34,881 nucleotides of DNA from Candidatus Peribacteria bacterium (lineage in GTDB: Bacteria > Patescibacteriota > Gracilibacteria > Peribacterales > Peribacteraceae), in NCBI GenBank assembly GCA_943357915.1, contig CALRGQ010000010.1:1-34881 (forward strand). The letters run 5' to 3'. Positions 18,998-27,869 of the stretch are shown piece after piece. Position 1 is the first letter of the stretch, and the number at the start of each line of letters is the position of its first letter. Both the position numbers and the translations under genes were made by a program. The notes below the pieces were generated by a model. That model had not been told where the DNA came from. It ran no database searches and saw only the letters and a list, made by a program, of their open reading frames with translations.

Positions 18998-20455
18998 ATG
19001 GCGCTTTACCTTACGTACCGGCCACAAACCTTCGCCGATGTCGTAGGGCAGGATCACGTCGTCACGACGCTGGAACAAGCGGTGACGCAAGGCCGCATTT
19101 CACATGCCTACTTGCTCTGCGGCAGCCGAGGAACCGGCAAAACATCGGTCGCTCGCATCATGGCCAAGACGATTTTGCTACGCGGAGTTGATGATGAAAT
19201 CATCAAGAAACAGATGATCCAGGAGATCGAGAATGGCACGTTCGTCGACCTGATCGAAATCGACGGCGCCAGTAACCGCAAAATTGACGACGTCCGTGAC
19301 TTGATCGAAAAGATCAACTTTTCGCCTTCCGTTGCCAAATCCAAGGTCTACATCATCGATGAAGTGCACATGCTCACCAAAGAAGCATTTAACGCACTCT
19401 TAAAGACACTGGAAGAGCCACCTGACTATGCGTACTTCATCCTGGCAACGACGGAACTGCACAAAGTCCCGGATACGATCCAGTCACGGTGCCAACGGTT
19501 TTTATTCAAGCGAGTCAAAGATGAAGACATTATTCGCAGACTGCAATACATCGCGGACCAAGAGAAAATAAAGATCGACCGTGAGGCACTTCGGGCCATC
19601 GCGAGGCACGCTTCCGGGAGCTTCCGTGATGGTATTTCACTCATGGATCAGCTGCATTCACTGGAAAAAATCACGCTCGCCGACGTCACGGAACGCATCG
19701 GCAAGACGTCGGTTGTCTTCATAGAAGAAGTCGCGAACGCGCTCGCAACAAAAGACATTGCCGCCATCACCGAACTCATCAAACAGATGGAAGATGCCAA
19801 TGTACCACTCGACTCGGTAGCAAGTGACCTTCTGACGCTCATAAGAAGCCACATGCACGAGGCGATCCTCAAGAAGGAATCCCCTGCTCCGTTCATTGCC
19901 ATGTCAGACGTGCTACTTTCAACACTAAAAGACATGCGCACCTCACCCCTGCCTGCGCTGGTTTTAGAGTCCGCACTCGTCTCACTGTGTATGGACAGCA
20001 CAGTCCCGATCAAAAATACAGAAAGGCCTGTCAGTACCTCGCCGGTTACTCATATTCCTGCATCGGTCGTTCCAAAGGCACCGCTCGACGTAAAGCCTGA
20101 AGAGACCCCGATAAAATCGGCCGCAATCGATGTTGATGCTTTCAACCTACAGAACGTTCTCAAACATTGGGATACGATCGGCAAAACTGTTCAGCCACCC
20201 TCGGTTCGTATGAGCCTCAAGGACGGCACCATCGTCTCAGCTGATGGAAACACACTCCGTCTCGCATTTGCATCGGCTTTTCACCGAGACAAAATCGCCG
20301 ATACCAAAGCCAGCCGCAGTGTTGAGGAATCGTTGCTATCAGTCTTCAAAAAGCCAATCCGCATCCAATGCGTTCTTGAGAAAACAAGTGCTGCAAGCAC
20401 AGGACCAACAACAGACTTAGTGGAAGCAGCAGCAGAAGTCTTCGGAGGATTTTAA
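18998..20455 (+). CDS. dnaX: DNA polymerase III subunit gamma/tau
   Basis: LTYRPQTFADVVGQDHVVTTL; GSRGTGKTS Walker A; VYIIDEVHMLTKEAFNALLKTLEEPP; SRC motif. Confidence 0.95.
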   Translation: MALYLTYRPQTFADVVGQDHVVTTLEQAVTQGRISHAYLLCGSRGTGKTSVARIMAKTILLRGVDDEIIKKQMIQEIENGTFVDLIEIDGASNRKIDDVRDLIEKINFSPSVAKSKVYIIDEVHMLTKEAFNALLKTLEEPPDYAYFILATTELHKVPDTIQSRCQRFLFKRVKDEDIIRRLQYIADQEKIKIDREALRAIARHASGSFRDGISLMDQLHSLEKITLADVTERIGKTSVVFIEEVANALATKDIAAITELIKQMEDANVPLDSVASDLLTLIRSHMHEAILKKESPAPFIAMSDVLLSTLKDMRTSPLPALVLESALVSLCMDSTVPIKNTERPVSTSPVTHIPASVVPKAPLDVKPEETPIKSAAIDVDAFNLQNVLKHWDTIGKTVQPPSVRMSLKDGTIVSADGNTLRLAFASAFHRDKIADTKASRSVEESLLSVFKKPIRIQCVLEKTSAASTGPTTDLVEAAAEVFGGF

Positions 20456-20471
20456 TTCATTCTCCGTAGGT

Positions 20472-20486
20472 GCGACCCCGGGTCGC
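20472..20486. repeat. GCGACCC-c-GGGTCGC palindrome
   Basis: 7-bp perfect inverted repeat in the 45-bp dnaX to cyclo-ligase gap. Confidence 0.6.
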
Positions 20487-20500
20487 TCGCCGAGAAAACT

Positions 20501-21064
20501 ATGGAAGCCAAAGCTGAACTCCGCCGGGCGATCAAAGAACGGCTTTCGCGAATGACCGAAAACGACCGACGAGTCGAAAGCCAAATCATCGTGCGTGAAC
20601 TCAGAAAGCTGATGCCAGCTGCACCCGCCGTCATTGCAGCGTTTTCGCCCTACATGGATGAACCGAACATCACGCCACTCCTGACAGAATTACTGAATCA
20701 AAAAAACGTGATCTGTATGGGCAAAGTACAGGGAAATCACATGGTCATGCACAGCATCGAATCGCTCGACGATATCGGCAGAAACCCCGTGAGCAATATC
20801 ATAGAACCGGTGGAAAATAATCTTGTCGATGAATCCAGCATTTCACTCGTCATCGTTCCCGGCCGCGCATTCACCCGCAAAGGCCTACGCCTAGGGCGCG
20901 GTAACGGTGGTTATGACCGTTGGCTGGAAGAACAGATGAAACGAAATCCCGCGACGAAAACTATCGGCGTGTGTTTTGACTGTCAGTTACTGAATGAACT
21001 TCCAACCGAATCACATGATCGTCCGGTGGACATTGTTCTGACAACAGGTTGGCACAGTCAATAA
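20501..21064 (+). CDS. 5-formyltetrahydrofolate cyclo-ligase
   Basis: KAELRRAIKERLSRM; VIVPGRAFTRKGLRLGRGNGGYDRWL motif. Confidence 0.88.
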   Translation: MEAKAELRRAIKERLSRMTENDRRVESQIIVRELRKLMPAAPAVIAAFSPYMDEPNITPLLTELLNQKNVICMGKVQGNHMVMHSIESLDDIGRNPVSNIIEPVENNLVDESSISLVIVPGRAFTRKGLRLGRGNGGYDRWLEEQMKRNPATKTIGVCFDCQLLNELPTESHDRPVDIVLTTGWHSQ

Positions 21065-21121
21065 ACCGGCAGTCACGATTCGTTGCACGCTCCCAAAGCC
21101 TCAGATAAAATTCCCGCCATA

Positions 21122-23263
21122 ATGATGACATTTGAAAAATGCAATCGCTGTCTCTGTTTCGTTATTGTTTTCGCAGCATTATTTTATTACGCCCCGTTGA
21201 CAAAGGCTTCTACCGCCGTTCCTCTCTACACCACATCTGGCGTAGATAATACTCCAAATAAACTGAGTATTCGCTACGGAGCAAACATGGCACACGGAGT
21301 GTTTGATCAAACAGGACGGAGACTGTTTGTTTCCGATGCAAACAATAATCGAGTGCTCATATTCAATCTTGGTGCGGATGGTAGATTGATTGATCGTGTT
21401 CCTGATGCCATTCTCGGTCAGCCAGATTTTCGCACGAGTACAGCCGCAACAACGCAATCAGGCTTGAGCGGACCTCGGGGGGTTGCTTACGATTCAGTTC
21501 GTCAGCTCCTCTTTGTTGCTGATATCAGTAATCATCGAGTGTTGATATTTGATGTTGCAGAGATTACGAATGGCGAAAGCGCTACTGCTGTTCTTGGTCA
21601 ATCTCTGTTTACAACAGGAAGTTCTGCGAATACCCAAACTGGGATGAACGCTCCTGCTGGGCTTGCGTACGACTCAACAAATAAACGTCTCTTCGTTTCG
21701 CAATACAATTCTAATCGCATTTCAATTTTCGACATTACAACGATCGACAATGGAGAGTCAGCTATCAATGTACTTGGCCAATCTGACTTTGTTTCGACGA
21801 GCCCCGCTACTGGTACAGGTCGACTACGTAATGTGATTGGCATTGATTACGATCCGATGATGCAATATTTGTATGTAGGGGATACTGGTAATGCTCGAGT
21901 CATGATATTCGACACTACGACGATAACCGATGGAGAAGATGCAGTTTATGTTCTCGGTCAGCCGCATTTTACTTCGAGCACAGCTGTGGCCACGCAAGCT
22001 GGATTAAAGGGATCAGCAGGCGTTACTCTGGATACTGTAAATAGACGATTGTTCGTAGGTGATTTCCCCGGTAATAGAATTCCCGTATTCGACATTACGT
22101 CACTCTCAAATGGGATGAATGCCACAAATGTTCTTGGACAAACTACTTTCACTGGATCGACCGCAAGTACGACGCAAAGTGGATTTGTCTCTCCTTATAC
22201 AGTCGCATTCGACGTTACGAACAATTATTTCTACTGTGCTGACACATCATCGAATCGTCTTCTCGTCTTTGACACGACAACCATTGCCAACGGCGAATTA
22301 GCCGTTGATATGTTGGGTCAGTACGATGATAACCTCGAAACTCCAGGTCCAATTTACACAAAAAGTAGCGTCAATAATGTGCCGAGCATTCTTGGTTTTA
22401 ATGCGCCGAAGCATGCTGTAGTAGATGCAGTCAATCACCGATTTTTCCAATCGGATACAACGAATAATCGCGTGCTAGTCTTCAATTTGAATTCAAATAA
22501 TCAACTCGATGATTTGGTTGCCGATCACGTACTCGGGCAAGCAGACTTTCATACGAAAACTGCCGCGACGACACAAGTGGGAATGTCCTCTCCGCAGGGT
22601 CTCGCCTACGATGCGACGAACAACCGACTCTTCGTTGCTCAAAACGGTAACCATCGCGTTTCGGTGTATGCTTTTACGGGTTCCATCTCAAATGGCATGA
22701 GTGCCGCAAACATTCTCGGTCAGGCAACATTCACTGCTAGTTCTGCCGCTACGACACAAGTGGGGATGTCCTCTCCGCAGGGTCTCGCCTACGATGCGAC
22801 GAACAACCGACTCTTCGTTGCTCAGAGCGGCAACCATCGCGTTTCGGTGTTCGATACTACTACTATTGTCGACGGAGAGGATGCAGTTAATTTACTTGGC
22901 CAGTACGACGATTCAGTCTATGGACCGACCATTATTGCTAGCTCGGAAACAGCTGCTATAGCGACAGAAACTGTTGTGCCGACGATACAGTCAGGTGGAT
23001 CCCGACCTGCTACGAGAGAGCGACGGATACAAGACTATGTGTCTAGCACGCAGATGCAGGAAACCGCTTCAGTTGTCACCACCGTAACACAGGTACGCAC
23101 TTTGACTCCTGTACAAATACAACTCCAACGAAAGCGTACGCTGCTCGTTACCAGATTTGAGGAGAGAATGAATAGTCCATTACCTCCTTCACTGAAGAAA
23201 CTGCTTACCAAGAGGCTACAGCGATTATTGGATAGAATTGATAAACGAATATCGGCTCATTGA
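21122..23263 (+). CDS. Secreted NHL-repeat beta-propeller-like protein
   Basis: Signal-peptide-like N-terminus; many copies of ..P.GLAYDatNNRLFVaqsgNHRVsVFDttti..G..A.nvLGQ. Confidence 0.85.
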   Translation: MMTFEKCNRCLCFVIVFAALFYYAPLTKASTAVPLYTTSGVDNTPNKLSIRYGANMAHGVFDQTGRRLFVSDANNNRVLIFNLGADGRLIDRVPDAILGQPDFRTSTAATTQSGLSGPRGVAYDSVRQLLFVADISNHRVLIFDVAEITNGESATAVLGQSLFTTGSSANTQTGMNAPAGLAYDSTNKRLFVSQYNSNRISIFDITTIDNGESAINVLGQSDFVSTSPATGTGRLRNVIGIDYDPMMQYLYVGDTGNARVMIFDTTTITDGEDAVYVLGQPHFTSSTAVATQAGLKGSAGVTLDTVNRRLFVGDFPGNRIPVFDITSLSNGMNATNVLGQTTFTGSTASTTQSGFVSPYTVAFDVTNNYFYCADTSSNRLLVFDTTTIANGELAVDMLGQYDDNLETPGPIYTKSSVNNVPSILGFNAPKHAVVDAVNHRFFQSDTTNNRVLVFNLNSNNQLDDLVADHVLGQADFHTKTAATTQVGMSSPQGLAYDATNNRLFVAQNGNHRVSVYAFTGSISNGMSAANILGQATFTASSAATTQVGMSSPQGLAYDATNNRLFVAQSGNHRVSVFDTTTIVDGEDAVNLLGQYDDSVYGPTIIASSETAAIATETVVPTIQSGGSRPATRERRIQDYVSSTQMQETASVVTTVTQVRTLTPVQIQLQRKRTLLVTRFEERMNSPLPPSLKKLLTKRLQRLLDRIDKRISAH

Positions 23264-23270
23264 GCCGATA
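23250..23270 (+). terminator. Hairpin overlapping the NHL gene stop codon
   Basis: TATCGGCTC-att-GAGCCGATA. Confidence 0.55.
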
Positions 23271-23323
23271 CCAAAAATCTAAAATATTAGGGGGTAAAAT
23301 GACAGGTGGACTGATACAAGCAC

Positions 23324-23344
23324 TTTTCACTTTTCGTTTTTCGC
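23324..23344 (+). repeat. Heptanucleotide array TTTTCAC TTTTCGT TTTTCGC
   Basis: Direct reading, ends 14 nt before the glyA ATG. Confidence 0.85.
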
Positions 23345-23358
23345 TTTACACTCCCTAC

Positions 23359-24624
23359 ATGCCCACCTACGACAACCTCCAAAAAATTGATCCCGATGTG
23401 TACAAAGCACTTTTTGGCGAAATGAAGCGTCAAGAAGACGGTGTAGAGCTTATCGCTTCTGAGAATTATGTCTCTCCAGCGGTACTGGAAGCGATGGGTA
23501 CGGTTTTTAATAACAAATATTCTGAAGGTTACCCCGGACGGCGTTACTACGGCGGCCAAGAATACACGGATATCGTGGAGAATCTCGCCATTGAACGTGC
23601 GAAGAAACTTTTCGATGCCGGACATGCCAACGTGCAACCTCACGCCGGCGCACCGGCCAACGTCGCGATGTACTTTGCGCTTTTGGAACCTGGTGACACC
23701 GTCATGGGTATGGACTTAAGCCACGGCGGGCACCTGACACACGGTCACCCTGTCACATACCTCACAAAGATTTTTAAGTTTGTGCGCTACAAAATGAAAG
23801 ACGTTGAAACCGGAGAGATCGATTATGATGAAATGCTTGCCGTCGCGAAGAAAGAAAAACCAAAGATGATTTTGGCTGGTTTCTCTGCGTATCCTCGTGA
23901 ACTTAACTACGCAAAGATGAAAGCCATCGCCGATGAAGTGGGCGCAGTCACGGTTGCAGATATGGCTCACATTGCTGGGCTCATCGCCGGTAAGGCCCTC
24001 CGAAACCCCTTTCACGATGGCTTTGATGTCATCACAACAACCACGCATAAAACACTTCGTGGACCACGAGGAGGCATGATTTTGTGTAAAGATCCAGAAC
24101 TCGGAAAGAAGATCGATAAGTCAGTTTTCCCCGGCTTCCAAGGCGGGCCTATCATGCAAATGGTTGCAGCCAAGGCGGTAGCATTTGGCGAGGCACTGAA
24201 ACCAGAGTTTAAAGATTACGCCGCTCAAGTCATCAAAAATAGTAAGCATCTCGCGGACTACTTGATGAAGAAGAATGTGAAACTGGTCACAAACGGAACA
24301 GACAATCACCTCATGCTCATCGACTGCGTCACATCGTGGGGCATCGGTGGTGGAGACGTAGAGACTGTCCTCGATATCGTCGGTATCACACTGAATAAAA
24401 ATATGATCGCAAACGACACCCGAAAACCGATGGATCCCTCAGGCGTCCGTCTCGGTACGCCCGCTATTACAACCCGCGGCATGAAAGAAAAAGACATGGA
24501 AACTCTTGCTGATTTCATGCTAAAAGCAGTGGAAAAACGCGCAGACGAAAGCGCCATCACGAGTCTCAAGCAAGAAGTCATGACCTTCTGCCGAACATTC
24601 CCCGTTCCGGGAATTTCTGCTTAA
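23359..24624 (+). CDS. glyA: Serine hydroxymethyltransferase
   Basis: ELIASENYVSPAVLEAMGTVFNNKYSEGYPGRRYYGGQEYTD; TTTTHKTLRGPRGGMIL. Confidence 0.97.
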   Translation: MPTYDNLQKIDPDVYKALFGEMKRQEDGVELIASENYVSPAVLEAMGTVFNNKYSEGYPGRRYYGGQEYTDIVENLAIERAKKLFDAGHANVQPHAGAPANVAMYFALLEPGDTVMGMDLSHGGHLTHGHPVTYLTKIFKFVRYKMKDVETGEIDYDEMLAVAKKEKPKMILAGFSAYPRELNYAKMKAIADEVGAVTVADMAHIAGLIAGKALRNPFHDGFDVITTTTHKTLRGPRGGMILCKDPELGKKIDKSVFPGFQGGPIMQMVAAKAVAFGEALKPEFKDYAAQVIKNSKHLADYLMKKNVKLVTNGTDNHLMLIDCVTSWGIGGGDVETVLDIVGITLNKNMIANDTRKPMDPSGVRLGTPAITTRGMKEKDMETLADFMLKAVEKRADESAITSLKQEVMTFCRTFPVPGISA

Positions 24625-24637
24625 TCGAGACTCACGC

Positions 24638-25033
24638 ATGAAGAAAACCGTCCGCAGCCTCGGCTACTCAATCGAAGGCATTTTTGATGCATGGCGGGGA
24701 GAGCGTAACATTCGAAACTTCGTTATTTTTCACGCAATATTCTGCATCTTGGGATTCATTATTGGAATACATCTCCTATTTCTGATAATACTCACATTTG
24801 CTGCCGCATATTTTCTAACAATCGAACTACTCAACACAGCGTTAGAGCGGCTCGCAGACGCCTTTGATGACCAAGAGAAAAAGAAACATGGTGGCCACTA
24901 CCATATCGGCGTCAAGGCTGCGAAGGACGTAGGCGCTGCCGCCTCCCTCATAGCTCTCTTGCTCTACATTGCACTGCTCTCGATATGTAGCTTGCCCTCG
25001 CTACTGGTCTGGTTTCCAGGGCTCTACGTATGA
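24638..25033 (+). CDS. dgkA: Diacylglycerol kinase family protein
   Basis: SIEGIFDAWRGERNIRNF; LLNTALERLADAFDD; KAAKDVGAAA motif. Confidence 0.88.
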   Translation: MKKTVRSLGYSIEGIFDAWRGERNIRNFVIFHAIFCILGFIIGIHLLFLIILTFAAAYFLTIELLNTALERLADAFDDQEKKKHGGHYHIGVKAAKDVGAAASLIALLLYIALLSICSLPSLLVWFPGLYV

Positions 25034-25803
25034 CGCTACTGCATGCCGTGATTCTTGGCATCGTAGAAGGCATCACTGAATTCTTGCCGATCTCATCCAC
25101 AGGTCATCTCATGATTGCCGGACACGTGCTCGGTTTGCCGGACACTGATGTTACGAAAAGTTTTGAGATCGCTATTCAGCTTGGCGCTATTGCGGCAGCC
25201 ATCGTCGTGTACTGGAGGATGATCATCACGAATCGCGGCCTTTGGCTGACGATCGTGGCGGCATTCATCCCGACCAGCATCATCGGTCTCCTGCTCTATC
25301 GAATTATTAAAACATACCTCCTCGCAAATCTCACACTAGTCGCAGTCTCGCTAGCAATCGGCGGCGTCATCCTCATTCTGTTCGAACAGTTCCACCAGGA
25401 AGAAACTGCAACCGTCACGGACGCAAAAGACATAACGATCAAACAAGCAGTCATTATCGGTACTGCGCAGGCACTCGCGCTCATCCCTGGCGTTTCGCGT
25501 TCTGCCGCCACAGTCATCGTCGGTATGACTCTAGGTATCAGACGTAGTGCCATCGTGGATTTCTCTTTCCTCCTCGCCATTCCTACCATGGCAGCCGCAA
25601 CGGGCTTAGATCTTCTGAAGTCAGGTGACCTTTTTTCGTCACACGATGTTCTGGCACTCGCCATAGGCCTCGGAGCCTCTTTCATCACAGCATATATAGT
25701 CATTCACTGGCTACTTGCATACATCCGTTCGCACACATTTGTAGCTTTCGGTGTGTACCGCATCGCTCTTGCAGTCATCGTCTGGGTATTCATCCTGCGT
25801 TAA
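25030..25803 (+). CDS. uppP: Undecaprenyl-diphosphate phosphatase
   Basis: GIVEGITEFLPISSTGHLMIAG; IPGVSRSAATVIVGM; ATGA overlap with dgkA. Confidence 0.95.
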   Translation: MTLLHAVILGIVEGITEFLPISSTGHLMIAGHVLGLPDTDVTKSFEIAIQLGAIAAAIVVYWRMIITNRGLWLTIVAAFIPTSIIGLLLYRIIKTYLLANLTLVAVSLAIGGVILILFEQFHQEETATVTDAKDITIKQAVIIGTAQALALIPGVSRSAATVIVGMTLGIRRSAIVDFSFLLAIPTMAAATGLDLLKSGDLFSSHDVLALAIGLGASFITAYIVIHWLLAYIRSHTFVAFGVYRIALAVIVWVFILR

Positions 25804-25812
25804 ATCCAAAAA

Positions 25813-25834
25813 AGGACGCCCATACGGACGTCCT
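25813..25834 (+). terminator. Hairpin after uppP
   Basis: AGGACG...CGTCCT inverted repeat between convergent genes. Confidence 0.5.
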
Positions 25835-25857
25835 CTTCTGTATCTTTGATACGTAAC

Positions 25858-27318
25858 CTATTCGTTAATCGTCAACGTCGCGACACTCGGATCTGAAAGA
25901 GGCGTACTGGCCGTAGGGCTTGAGAGGCTCATGTACACAGCCTCGCCACCGTCGGACAGAGAATCTAGGTAGATCGGAACGTAGAACACTTTACTCGTCT
26001 CGCCCGCAGCGAAACTCAGAGTACCGCTCGTCGCTGCATAGTCAGTACCGACCACCGCAGATCCGCCAGTCGTCGCATAATTGACCGACACCGCACCGAG
26101 TCCACCAGCATGGTTGACCGTGATCATCGCCCGACCGGATGCTTCTGTTGCGGAAAAGTTCGATGAGCTGAATTTTAGAGTGCCACTACCGGTCACCGGA
26201 ACAGACTCATCGTCGTTAATAGTCACCGGTGCGTTCAATGTACCAAGAACTGCACCACCGGTTGGGCTGGAAAGAGTGACGTTAAAAACTCTACTGCCCT
26301 CGATAGAAGAATTGTTGTTGATGGATACTGTAAATGCCTTCACCGTTTCACCAACGCCAAATGTGAAGGTACCACTCGCAGCTGCATAGTCTGTGCCAGT
26401 ATTGGCTGTGCCGTTACTTGTTGCGTAATTAACGTTCATAGCAGCTGTCGTAACACCGGTACGATTTACGGTAATCGTAACAGTGCCAGCATTCTCAGCG
26501 ATGCCGTACGCACTGGCACTGAGAGTGATCGTTGTAGCAGCGCTAGGGATACTGGAGACGGATGATGACGAAGAAGAAGCGACGTTCGGATCATTGATAT
26601 TCAGAACGACTGTCTTCGGCTCTCCGATAACAAGAACGCCCGTAGGCTTGCTGAGTGTAAGATTGACCGTCTTGGTGCCAGACGTCGTCGTATCATTGAG
26701 AATCTTCATTTTTATCTGCTTACTTGTTTCTTTCGTTGCGAAACTCAGGGTACCGGAGAGAGGGGTATAGTTCTTTCCAGTGACAGCAGTGCCATCGGTA
26801 AAAGCATAGTCAACAGTTCCGGCACCGGTATTACCACCAATACGGACGATGGTAATCGCGACTTCTCCGGTCGCAACGTTCTTGTCCACGTTAAATTCAT
26901 TGGCGTTAAAACGAATGGTACCTCCTGGATTGTATGAAGAACTGGAAGATGACGTACTGGAACTGGAAGAGCTGCTCACAGAAGAGCTGCTGCTGGAAGA
27001 ACTGCTGGTCGAGCGGCTACTGGAAATTGAAGATGTGATGCCTTTAAGCTCATTGCGTAGGCGCTGGAAAAGCAGCGCAGCCTGTCCGCGTGTCAGAGCC
27101 TGATCAGGACCAAAGTGTGAACTATCGAGTCCTTTGATAATCCCAAGCTGGTACATCTCTCCGATCGCTTCATCGGCGTAGTGGGTGCTTGGCACATCAC
27201 GGAAAATCGTAGAGCCGCGGAAAGCGGCGCCGATGGACGTAATACCAACTCCGAAGAGCGTACCTGCCAAAAATGTGGCCGGCAGTGCCCGAGTGAAAAG
27301 ACGCTTGGCGCGTGACAT
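25858..27318 (-). CDS. Surface protein: single SLH-like domain, poly-Ser linker, three Calx-beta domains
   Basis: FRDVPSTHYADEAIGEMYQLGIIKG..FGPDQALTRGQAA (SLH); Ser-rich linker; repeated TVNYATsdGTA..G.DYaa.sGTLtF..Get.k.f.v (Calx-beta). Confidence 0.85.
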   Translation of the reverse strand: MSRAKRLFTRALPATFLAGTLFGVGITSIGAAFRGSTIFRDVPSTHYADEAIGEMYQLGIIKGLDSSHFGPDQALTRGQAALLFQRLRNELKGITSSISSSRSTSSSSSSSSSVSSSSSSSTSSSSSSYNPGGTIRFNANEFNVDKNVATGEVAITIVRIGGNTGAGTVDYAFTDGTAVTGKNYTPLSGTLSFATKETSKQIKMKILNDTTTSGTKTVNLTLSKPTGVLVIGEPKTVVLNINDPNVASSSSSSVSSIPSAATTITLSASAYGIAENAGTVTITVNRTGVTTAAMNVNYATSNGTANTGTDYAAASGTFTFGVGETVKAFTVSINNNSSIEGSRVFNVTLSSPTGGAVLGTLNAPVTINDDESVPVTGSGTLKFSSSNFSATEASGRAMITVNHAGGLGAVSVNYATTGGSAVVGTDYAATSGTLSFAAGETSKVFYVPIYLDSLSDGGEAVYMSLSSPTASTPLSDPSVATLTINE

Positions 27319-27405
27319 AGGAAAATGTGGGAAAAAACCGGAAAGTGCGGAGATTATCCGGAAAAAGGCTATTTCAAGCAATAGACAGGCACCCCAATCG
27401 GACTT

Positions 27406-27738
27406 CTAGTACATTCGGCCACCGACCGGTACTTCACTATCTGGCTGCAACAGGATCACCTCGCCGTTTGCATCCGGAACGCCTAATGTCAGAACTTCCG
27501 AAAGAAACGGCCCGATCTGACGAGGAGGGAAATTCACAACACACATCACCTGCCTTCCTGTCAGCACTTCTTTGGAATAATTCTTCACAATCTGCACCGA
27601 TGATCGCTTGGTGCCGATCTCAGAACCAAAGTCGATCGTCAGTTTGTACGCTGGTTTTCTGGCTTCCGGAAAATCCTGAACGTCAGTGATTTTTCCAACG
27701 CGAATATCAAGTTTGCCGAAGTCGTCGATGGTGACCAT
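27406..27738 (-). CDS. csaA: CsaA/EMAP-II-like tRNA-binding domain protein
   Basis: LDIRVGKITDVQDFPEARKPAYKLTIDFG...TGRQVMCVVNFPPRQIGPFLSEVLTLG. Confidence 0.88.
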   Translation of the reverse strand: MVTIDDFGKLDIRVGKITDVQDFPEARKPAYKLTIDFGSEIGTKRSSVQIVKNYSKEVLTGRQVMCVVNFPPRQIGPFLSEVLTLGVPDANGEVILLQPDSEVPVGGRMY

Positions 27739-27813
27739 ACAAAAAAAGTCTATGGAAGGCATGAAGGAAGTGCAAACCGATCCTGATGTCAGGCTGTGAC
27801 GTCAATTTGTTTT

Positions 27814-27838
27814 GTAGAGACGTGCGGCGCGCACGTCT
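27814..27838. repeat. GTAGAGACG-type palindromic element
   Basis: gtagAGACGTGC-ggcgc-GCACGTCT; shares GTAGAGACGTGCG with 12536-12548. Confidence 0.75.
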
Positions 27839-27869
27839 ATCCATGACGCATCTGCTACAATCGATTCCC

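Noticed and set aside
21122-23263. NHL repeat DNA as a CRISPR-like array
   Set aside because: The repeats are coding, diverged and in one long ORF with blade-like periodicity; no short identical direct repeats with unique spacers.
26849-27103. ORF on + strand rich in E/L (YEELEDDVLELEELLTEELLLEELL)
   Set aside because: It is the antisense reading of the poly-Ser linker of the SLH/Calx-beta gene; codon composition explains it.
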